Shown: one piece after another, positions 33,688 through 39,992 of the stretch
How positions within the stretch are numbered: position 1 is the first letter of the stretch
Layout: each line of letters opens with the position of its first letter
Source: Plesiocystis pacifica SIR-1
Lineage (GTDB): Bacteria; Myxococcota_A; Polyangia; Nannocystales; Nannocystaceae
Assembly (NCBI RefSeq): GCF_000170895.1
Contig: NZ_ABCS01000087.1
Location: forward strand, 1 to 39,992
Reading direction: 5' to 3'
Length of the DNA stretch: 39,992 nt
Program-made: the position numbers and the translations under genes
The notes under the pieces: generated by a model
Database searches by the model: none
The model's input: only the letters and a program-made list of their open reading frames with translations
Told to the model about the DNA's origin: nothing

Positions 33688-34560
33688 TCAGGCGCGCTTG
33701 CTCAGGCCGCGGATGATTCGAAAGACCCCGTAGACGATCGGCCCCCAGGCGAGCACGGCCCGGCCGTCGATGCCGCCGCCGGCGAAGCTCAGCACGGTCA
33801 CCAGCACCCCGCCCGCGGCCCACAGCCCGCCGACGAGGAGGTCCTGGGTGGGGTCGTGGGTCGGCCCGAGCTCCATCGGCGGCGCTCCATCTTCGCCCTC
33901 GATGACCACCGCCTCGGGCACCTGGTCGGCGAAGGCCGAGCGCGGGAGCGCGAACCAACACAGCCAAAAGAAGGCCGAGCTCGCCAGGGTGACCAGGAAC
34001 CACAGCTGCTTCATGCTCGGCGTGTCGACCTGCTCCATGACCATCGGCCCGATGAAGATCAACGCCAGATCGACGGCCAGGGCGATGCCCGGGATGGTCA
34101 GCGCGCTCGAGTCGGCCCCGCGCTCCTTGGCGTGGGCGAGGATCAGCGCCCCCCCGGCGATCAGCAGGCCTCCGCCGAGGGTCATGTAGACGTCGCGGAC
34201 GCGATCGATGGCGTCGAGGCCGTCAAAGACGTTGGCCATGAAGGCGAGGTTGATGCCCACCATGAGCAGCAAGTGCAGCCCGAGGCAGCCCGCGGACTGA
34301 CGCAGGCGGCGGGCGTCGAGGGCCTCGGCCGTCATCCACAGCCCGACGAGCAGCACCAGCCACAGCACCGTGCGCAGGCCGAAGTTGAGCTGGACCAGGG
34401 TCGTGAACAGGCTCAGGTCGAGGTCGGTCTGCTCGAACAGGTAGTCGAGAAAAAAGTGGCTGCCCACCTGCCAGCCGAGCGAGACGATCGCCAGGCCGAT
34501 CCACCCAACCATCAAGGCAGGATTCAGGCGAACCGCTCCGTCGTGGCTGACTCCCGACAT
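33688..34560 (-). CDS. Polytopic membrane protein of unknown function
   Basis: A 290-residue integral membrane protein with about seven hydrophobic segments, for example LMVGWIGLAIVSLGW, LRTVLWLVLLVGLWM, LGLHLLLMVGINLAFM, YMTLGGGLLIAGGALIL and WFLVTLASSAFFWLCWF. An acidic loop (EAVVIEGEDGAPPMELGPTHD) precedes the last helices. No recognised motif. It is the last of five genes running in the same direction from hisS, 37 bp after the frameshifted gene. Confidence 0.75.
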   Translation of the reverse strand: MSGVSHDGAVRLNPALMVGWIGLAIVSLGWQVGSHFFLDYLFEQTDLDLSLFTTLVQLNFGLRTVLWLVLLVGLWMTAEALDARRLRQSAGCLGLHLLLMVGINLAFMANVFDGLDAIDRVRDVYMTLGGGLLIAGGALILAHAKERGADSSALTIPGIALAVDLALIFIGPMVMEQVDTPSMKQLWFLVTLASSAFFWLCWFALPRSAFADQVPEAVVIEGEDGAPPMELGPTHDPTQDLLVGGLWAAGGVLVTVLSFAGGGIDGRAVLAWGPIVYGVFRIIRGLSKRA

Positions 34561-34597
34561 GCGCCAACGGTAGCACCGCCGGCGCCGCCCGGCCCGC

Positions 34598-35118
34598 TCA
34601 GCGCCTCGTCGTCGTCGGGGTGTCCCCGCGGTCGTAGGCGCACACCGACTTCTTGTCCCGCTTCTCCCGCGAGTCCCCGCCCTCGTACTCGCTGTCGTCG
34701 TGGGACTCGTCGACGGTCTCGCGGACGACGACCTCCTTGACCCCGTCGCCGTCCGTATCCTTGATGGTCCACCGGGTGTCGATCTGCGTCGAGGTCGAGG
34801 AGACGTCGGACCAGTGGTAGTAGTAATGGCGCGTCGTGGCGAACTGGATGTGGAGGTCGGTCTTGTCGAGGACGAAGGCCACGGCCGCCTCGGACTGGTC
34901 GAGGTTGTCCTCCGAGGGCAGCTCGAAGCCGAAGGTCACGAACACCTCGCTGCGCTCGCCGCCGTCGACGTCGTAGACCTTGAACTTGACCGCGCTGATG
35001 TCGTAGCCGCCGAACTCGTCGTAGGTGTCGCCGCCGGCCTCGACGAGGCGCTCGGGGACGCCGCCAGCGCGGCGCTCAGGAGGAAGGAGGGAACTCCAGA
35101 GCGCGCGGCGTCGGTCAT
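34598..35118 (-). pseudogene. Secreted acidic protein gene broken by a frameshift
   Basis: The frame that begins at the ATG at 35118 encodes a plausible signal peptide (MTDAARSGVPSFLLSAALAA) and then turns into Ser/Thr/Ala-rich off-frame sequence. The shifted frame gives good coding sequence at once (VPERLVEAGGDTYDEFGGYD, then SAVKFKVYDVDGGERSEVFV) and runs to the stop at 34598. The two frames differ by one base, and the join lies near 35059-35066 in a GC-rich run. If the downstream frame is used alone, the first start is a GTG at 34945 and the export signal is lost. The C-terminus has an aspartate-rich DTDGDGVKE segment. This may be a real mutation or a sequencing error. Confidence 0.65.
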
Positions 35119-35129
35119 GGTCGTCTCGG

Positions 35130-36005
35130 TCAGGGCTTGGGTTTGGGTGGCTGCATCGCCCCCAGGGCGTCGAGGGTCCCGGGCGCGACGAGGCCGGTCA
35201 TGGCCTCGTACTTGCCCTGGGTCAGCTCGTCGAGGATCGCCTCGTGGGCGAGGGGCTCGACCTCGACGCGCTCGGCCCGGCTCGCGGCCTCGACGGGGAT
35301 CTCGAACAGGTCCTCGTCGAGCTCGGGGTTGCGGTCGAGGCTGACCAGCTCGACGTTGAACACCGCCCCCTCGTAACGCAGGAACACGCCGGCCTCTTCC
35401 CACATGCACAGGTTCTGGGCGGCGATGCGGGTCTGCAGGCAGGACACGCCGTGGACCGTGGCCAGCTCGCCGGGGTTGGCGAGGCGCTCCTTGGCGAGCA
35501 CGCTCTGCCACTCGCGGATCGCCGCCATGGTGCTCGCCTTTTGATCGTCGGCGAGGGAGTACCAGGCGCTGGCGAAGGTCTCGAGGTGGTTCGAGCGCAG
35601 CTCTCCGGGGTCGCCCTTGCGCGCGGTCCAGATGTGGCTGGGGGTCACCAAGGTCGCGCCCTCGCTGATCAGCGGGCGCACGGCCTCCTCGTCGGCCATG
35701 GGGTTGTCGATGCCCTGCCAGCGCACCTTCCAGCTCTCGCGCCGGTAGCCGCCGGGCTTCATCTGGATGAGGTAGGTGCCCTCGGCGACCTCGCCCCGGA
35801 CCTCGTAGCGCAGCTCGAGGCCGGGCGCGCCCTCGGGCAGGGGGTAGACCTCGGCGAGGAACTCGGCGCGGGTCTGGGGCAAGGGCGGCGCGGGCTGCTT
35901 CAGCTCGACGGGCGCGCCGGTCCCGGGCTCGGTCTGCTTGCCCTCGCACGCGCCGAGGACCAGCGCGGCGCAGGCCAGCGCGACCGTCGTCGCCCGCGCG
36001 CTCAT
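35130..36005 (-). CDS. Putative lipoprotein of unknown function
   Basis: A 291-residue exported protein. The lipobox LVLGAC puts the lipid on Cys20. A proline-rich linker follows, then a globular domain with beta-rich sequence (LELRYEVRGEVAEGTYLIQM) resembling LolA/LolB-like or outer-membrane lipoprotein-sorting folds only loosely. Cys pairs (SCLQTRIAAQNLCMW) may form a disulfide. Its start overlaps the stop of the NtrC-type regulator (ATGA), so the two are coupled. The frameshifted secreted gene follows after 11 nt. Confidence 0.75.
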   Translation of the reverse strand: MSARATTVALACAALVLGACEGKQTEPGTGAPVELKQPAPPLPQTRAEFLAEVYPLPEGAPGLELRYEVRGEVAEGTYLIQMKPGGYRRESWKVRWQGIDNPMADEEAVRPLISEGATLVTPSHIWTARKGDPGELRSNHLETFASAWYSLADDQKASTMAAIREWQSVLAKERLANPGELATVHGVSCLQTRIAAQNLCMWEEAGVFLRYEGAVFNVELVSLDRNPELDEDLFEIPVEAASRAERVEVEPLAHEAILDELTQGKYEAMTGLVAPGTLDALGAMQPPKPKP

Positions 36006-37465
36006 CGCTCGCCTCGCTGGATGCCGAGGAGCTTGAGCTTGCGGTGCAGGTGCGTGCGCTCGATGCCCAGGGCCGAGGCCGTGCGCGAGACGTTCCAGTC
36101 GTGCTCGCGCAGGCGGTGGAGGATGAAGGCCCGCTCGACGGCCTCGCGGAAGGCCTTGAGGGGCAGGTCGGACTTCTCGCGCAACAGCTCGTCGAAGGGT
36201 CCGTCGCCGATCGCGACCTCCCCCGGGCCCGCGGCCTTGCCCGCGTTCGCGCCGTCGCTGCGCAGCTCCGGGGGCACGTCGTCGAGCTCGAGATCGCCGT
36301 CGCTGAGCACGACCATGCGCTCGATGACGTTGCGCAGCTCGCGAACATTCCCGGGCCAGCTGTGCTTGGCCAGGGTGCCCAGGGCCGCGTCGCTGATCAG
36401 CCGCGCGGCCAGGCCGTTCTCCTCGCAGGCCTGGCGGATGAAGTGGCGGGCGAGGGCCGGGACGTCGTCGAGGCGCTCGCGCAGCGGCGGCATGCGCAGC
36501 GGGACCACGGCCAGGCGGAAGAACAGGTCCTCGCGGAACTCGCCCGCGCCGGCCATCTCCTGCAGGTTGCGGTGGGTCGCGGCCAGCACCCGGACGTCGA
36601 CCTGGATCGGGGCGTGCCCGCCCACCCGGGTCAGCTCGCCGCTTTGCAGCACGCGCAGGACCTTGGCCTGGGCGTCGAGGTCCATGTCGCCGATCTCGTC
36701 GAGGAAGAGCGTGCCCTTGTCGGCGACCTCGAACAGGCCCTTCTTTTGGGCCGTGGCCCCGGTGAAGGCGCCCTTTTCGTGGCCGAACAGCTCGGACTCG
36801 ATGAGCTCCCGGGGGATCGCCGCGCAGTTGACCTTGACGAAGGCGTGGGCGTGGCGCTCCGAGGCCTCGTGGATGGCCCGGGCGACGAGCTCCTTGCCCG
36901 TGCCGCTCTCGCCGGTGATCAGCACCCGCGCCCGGGTCCGGCCGACCTTGGCGACCATGCGCATGAGCTCGACCATGGGCTCGGAGCGCCCGATGATCTC
37001 GCCGTAGATGCGGTGGCGCAGCTCCCGGAGCTCGCGCTCGGCCTTGCTCTGGCGCAGGGCGTTGCGGACCGAGACGATCACGCGGTCGCGGCTGAGCGGT
37101 TTCTCGAAGAAGTCGAAGGCGCCCAGGCGGGTGGCTCGGACGGCGTCGGCGACCGAAGCGTGGCCGGAGATCATGATCACCGGGACCGGCGGGCGGCCGT
37201 CCTCGCCGAGCTCGCCGAGCTTGTCGAGCACCTCGATGCCCGAGAGCCCGCCGAGCATCACGTCCATGATCACGGCGTCGGGCAGGTCGAGGCTGGGGTC
37301 GGTGGCCGCGGCGGTCAGCCGCTCGAGGGCCGCCTCGCCGCTGACGGCCTCGTCGACCGTCGCGCCCTCGCCCTCGAGCACCATGCGCAGGGTTCGGCGG
37401 ATGTTCTTCTCGTCGTCGACGACGAGCACCGTGCCGGCGAAGACGGCCTCGCTGGTCTCGCTCAC
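36002..37465 (-). CDS. NtrC-family sigma-54-dependent response regulator
   Basis: A 487-residue two-component regulator with all three domains. Receiver: VLVVDDEKNIRR, phosphoacceptor Asp68 in VIMDVML, and the conserved Lys in FFEKPLSR. Central AAA+ domain: Walker A GESGTGKE, sigma-54 contact loop GAFTGA, Walker B LFLDEIGD. C-terminal Fis-type helix-turn-helix: VSRTASALGIERTHLHRKLKLLG. No histidine kinase gene is nearby. The GTG start directly follows the hisS stop (0-nt gap), an unusual coupling of a tRNA synthetase with a sigma-54 activator. The next gene overlaps by 4 nt. Confidence 0.95.
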   Translation of the reverse strand: MSETSEAVFAGTVLVVDDEKNIRRTLRMVLEGEGATVDEAVSGEAALERLTAAATDPSLDLPDAVIMDVMLGGLSGIEVLDKLGELGEDGRPPVPVIMISGHASVADAVRATRLGAFDFFEKPLSRDRVIVSVRNALRQSKAERELRELRHRIYGEIIGRSEPMVELMRMVAKVGRTRARVLITGESGTGKELVARAIHEASERHAHAFVKVNCAAIPRELIESELFGHEKGAFTGATAQKKGLFEVADKGTLFLDEIGDMDLDAQAKVLRVLQSGELTRVGGHAPIQVDVRVLAATHRNLQEMAGAGEFREDLFFRLAVVPLRMPPLRERLDDVPALARHFIRQACEENGLAARLISDAALGTLAKHSWPGNVRELRNVIERMVVLSDGDLELDDVPPELRSDGANAGKAAGPGEVAIGDGPFDELLREKSDLPLKAFREAVERAFILHRLREHDWNVSRTASALGIERTHLHRKLKLLGIQRGER

Positions 37466-38908
37466 TCAGCCCTCATCCGTCGAGCCCGAGGGCTTGCCGC
37501 CGCCGGCTTGATCCACCGCTTGATCCACAAAGGCCGCCAGGCGCTCGGGGGTGATCGCGTCGACGGGCAGGGTCACCTGCTCGCCAGAGGCGAGGTGCTT
37601 GACGGTCAAGGTCTCGTCCTCGATCTCCTGCTTGCCGCAGATCCCGACGAAGCGCGCCTTGACGCCCTCGGCGTCGGCGTAGGCCAGCTGCTTTTTGAGC
37701 TTCTTGGTCTTCTCGGGGTAGACCTCGACGTTGAGCCCGGCCAGGCGCAGCTTGGTCGCCAGCTCGAGCACCCGCCCGCCGTCGACGTCCATCCAGCACA
37801 GCATCAGGTCCGGGCCGATGGCCAGCTCGTCGAAGTCGCCGCGCTCGTCCTTGACGACGATCAGGCGCTCGAGGCCGAGGCTGAAGCCGACCGCGGGGAT
37901 GGCCTGCTTGCCGAACATGCCGACGAGGTTGTCGTAGCGCCCGCCGCCGCCGACGGAGCTCGGGAAGTCGGGCACGCGGATCTCGAAGATCGGCCCGGTG
38001 TAGTAGCCCAGCCCGCGGGCCAGGGAGGGCGCGAACTCGAGGTGGTCGCCGGCGGGGTTGTAGGCGCACAGGCCCATGAGCGTGCCGAGCTCGTCGATGG
38101 CCGCCTTGCCCCGCTCGTCCACGCGCTCGCGCAGGGAGGACAGCAAGGTCGCGTTGTAGACGGCCCCGCTGCCCGGCGGCGGGGTGATCATGTCGAGCAG
38201 CTTGGCCCCGGAGCCCGCCTCGATGCCGCGCTGCTCGAGCTCGGTCAGCACGCCCTGCTTGCCGACCTTGTCGAGCTTGTCGACGGCGACCAGGGCCGTG
38301 CCCTCGAGGGCCTCGTCGATGCCCGCGGCGCGGATCATCGCGCGCAGCAGCTCGCGGTGGTTGATGAGGACGGTGAAGGCCTCGAAGCCCAGCTCGACGA
38401 GGGCCGAGGCGACGGCCGAGCAGACCTCGGCCTCGGCGACCAGGGACTCGGTCCCGATGATGTCGACGTCGCACTGGTAGAACTCGCGGAAGCGGCCGCG
38501 GCCGGGGCGATCGGCCCGCCACACCGGCTGGATCTGGTAGCGCTTGAAGAAGCGGGGCAGCTGCCCGTACTGGGCGACGACCCGGGCCAGGGGCACGGTC
38601 AGGTCGTAGCGCAGGCCCTGGTCGGCGAGCTCGCCCTCCCGCGCGGGCCGGCCCTCGGCGTGGGCGGCCTCGAGCGGCCGGCGCAGGGCGTCGCGCCGGT
38701 GCAGCAGGCGGTACATGAGCTGGTCCCCCTCCTCGCCGTACTTGCCCGTCAAGGTCGACAGGTTCTCGATCGCGGGGGTCTCGAGGGGGGTGAAGCCGTG
38801 GGCCTCGTAGGCCTTGACGACGACGTCGATCACGGCGCGGCGACGGACGAGGTCCGCAGGCAGAAAGTCGCGCATGCCGCTCGGCGGCTTGGTGCTGATC
38901 TTGCTCAT
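37466..38908 (-). CDS. hisS: Histidyl-tRNA synthetase
   Basis: A 480-residue class II synthetase charging tRNA-His. It begins with PPSGMRDFLPADLVRR and LTGKYGEEGDQLMYRL. Motif 2 is FREFYQCDVDIIG, the histidine-specific loop is LARGLGYYTGPIFEI, and motif 3 is AVGFSLGLERL. A C-terminal anticodon-binding domain (LNVEVYPEKTKKLKKQLAYAD) follows. It is longer than the 420-430-residue form of most bacteria, with an insertion around HRRDALRRPLEAAHAEGRP before motif 2, closer to the long class of HisRS. It is the first gene of the five-gene minus-strand run. Confidence 0.95.
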   Translation of the reverse strand: MSKISTKPPSGMRDFLPADLVRRRAVIDVVVKAYEAHGFTPLETPAIENLSTLTGKYGEEGDQLMYRLLHRRDALRRPLEAAHAEGRPAREGELADQGLRYDLTVPLARVVAQYGQLPRFFKRYQIQPVWRADRPGRGRFREFYQCDVDIIGTESLVAEAEVCSAVASALVELGFEAFTVLINHRELLRAMIRAAGIDEALEGTALVAVDKLDKVGKQGVLTELEQRGIEAGSGAKLLDMITPPPGSGAVYNATLLSSLRERVDERGKAAIDELGTLMGLCAYNPAGDHLEFAPSLARGLGYYTGPIFEIRVPDFPSSVGGGGRYDNLVGMFGKQAIPAVGFSLGLERLIVVKDERGDFDELAIGPDLMLCWMDVDGGRVLELATKLRLAGLNVEVYPEKTKKLKKQLAYADAEGVKARFVGICGKQEIEDETLTVKHLASGEQVTLPVDAITPERLAAFVDQAVDQAGGGKPSGSTDEG

Positions 38909-39049
38909 GAACGGGGGGGTGGGTTGGGCGTGGCGGCCCACCTTCGCGGGTGGGCGCGCGCAGCATACCCGGTTGCGACACCCAGTTGGCGCGGACCCCA
39001 TCCGCGCGGACGATTGACCCCTTGGCGGCAAAAGCGCGACACTCACGCC

Positions 39050-39992
39050 ATGCCTGGGGTCGCGAGGGTCGAGGAGGTCGAGTTCGCCGAGGTCGACGAG
39101 CTGTTCGTGATCGCAGATCTGTTGCTGGGTCCGCGCGGGGTGGCCGGCCCGGCGGTCCACCGCGAGAACGCAAACGCGCTCGAGCTCGGGGGCCGCGCGA
39201 GCGCGCTGCTCGGCAGCCTCGCCCAGGGCCCGGCTCGAACGCGCACCCTCGTGATCGCTGGTGGCCTGTTCGATCTCCCCGCCGACGCTGCGCTGCGTGG
39301 ACAGCCCGACGGCCTCGTCGCTCCGGGCTCGGCGAGCGCGGAGGTGCTCGCCGCCCTCGGGGCCTTCGTCGCCGTCCCCGGCCACTCCCTGGTGATTCTG
39401 TGCGGTCACCGTGACCTGGCCCTGACCCTGCCCGCGACCCAGCGGTGGCTGCTCGGTGCCCTCGGCTGCGACGCGGCGGCACGCGGGCGCGTGCAGATCG
39501 TGCTCGACGGCGCAGGCTGGACCGCGCGGATCGGGGAGCGCCGCGTGCTGGTGGTTCAAGGCGGTGAGGTCGACGAGAGCAACGCCCTCGACCCCGCCGC
39601 CCTCGCCCAGCTGCGCCGCGCCGCGACCCGAGGCCTGCCCCTCGCGGGTCCGGCCGCCGAGGCCCTCGGGCCCATGGCGCGGGTCTGCGAGGCCCTGCGC
39701 GCGCGCGACCCCTGGCTCGAGCTGCTGCTCCCGGCCACGGCGCGGACCATCCCGCTGCTCTCGGCGTGGTTCCCCGACCAACGCAGCGCCCTCGCGCGGG
39801 CCCGCGCCCACACCCGGGCGCCCGCCTCCCTGGGACTGCTCGGCAGCGGCCGAGCGCGGGCGACGAGCGAGGGCGAGGGCGCGAGCGAGGCCGCCAGCCA
39901 GGGCGCCCGCGCGCTGCTGTGGCGGGCCAGCCGGTCGACGGCCGCTGGCGTCAACCCGCGGCGCCAACCGATCACCGGGATGCTCGGCGCCT
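39050..39992 (+). CDS. Degenerate metallophosphoesterase-like protein, partial at window end
   Basis: The 314 residues seen follow the calcineurin-like phosphoesterase plan but with altered metal ligands. Motif I (usually SDLHLG) reads ADLLLG, motif II (usually GDLFD) reads GGLFDL, motif III (usually GNHD) reads GHRDL, and the later HGHxxD reads QGGEVDESN. The layout is close to LpxH-like hydrolases. Loss of several ligands suggests an inactive or repurposed protein. The C-terminal part is alanine/arginine-rich and continues past the edge. It is divergent from hisS across 141 bp. The ATG at 39050 is the likely start. Confidence 0.68.
   Translation, partial: MPGVARVEEVEFAEVDELFVIADLLLGPRGVAGPAVHRENANALELGGRASALLGSLAQGPARTRTLVIAGGLFDLPADAALRGQPDGLVAPGSASAEVLAALGAFVAVPGHSLVILCGHRDLALTLPATQRWLLGALGCDAAARGRVQIVLDGAGWTARIGERRVLVVQGGEVDESNALDPAALAQLRRAATRGLPLAGPAAEALGPMARVCEALRARDPWLELLLPATARTIPLLSAWFPDQRSALARARAHTRAPASLGLLGSGRARATSEGEGASEAASQGARALLWRASRSTAAGVNPRRQPITGMLGA

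Overview
The window is a high-GC chromosomal segment whose coding genes end almost every codon in G or C. Secreted lipoproteins with DUF4215-type Cys/Asp repeats, two IgGFc-binding-domain lipoproteins, a sigma-54 activator and many lipobox signal peptides suggest a myxobacterium (Myxococcota), most like the Nannocystis/Plesiocystis/Enhygromyxa side. That placement is inference from gene content.

Layout. 1-353: a truncated ECF sigma gene running off the left edge, abutting the 3' end of tRNA-Gly(GCC). 649-4039: arginine operon argC-argJ-argR with ATGA overlaps; argJ carries a fused, catalytically degraded acetylglutamate kinase domain. 4040-4440: first copy of an unusual structured repeat element. 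5105-12168: small STAS-like gene with terminator, then a TetR-controlled RND efflux operon (regulator, adaptor, pump, TolC-like channel). 12249-19214: four lipoproteins, two on each strand, sharing one six-cysteine N-terminal module but different C-terminal domains. 19213-19697: second repeat element. 19698-23888: TetR regulator, Coq4-like protein, long inverted repeat, 12-haem cytochrome. 23992-28847: membrane-anchored protein, second long inverted repeat, RsgA GTPase, small genes, third repeat element, Nei/Fpg glycosylase. 28913-33294: GNAT protein, GT4 glycosyltransferase, zinc-ribbon membrane protein and polysaccharide deacetylase, suggesting surface polysaccharide metabolism. 33411-39992: RRM protein, a five-gene minus-strand run (hisS, NtrC-type regulator, lipoprotein, a frameshifted secreted protein gene, membrane protein) and a degraded metallophosphoesterase running off the right edge.

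The most unusual content is the three-copy element at 4040, 19213 and 27752. Each copy has a leader of about 150 bp and then one to four 51-bp units. Each intact unit can fold as a 9-bp stem with a 24-nt G-rich loop, and units alternate with palindromic spacers. Every copy starts at the stop codon of a plus-strand gene. Two further unrelated long inverted repeats (21107-21273, 24999-25156) sit exactly between convergent genes, so intergenic 3' ends in this genome appear to carry elaborate structured DNA or RNA.
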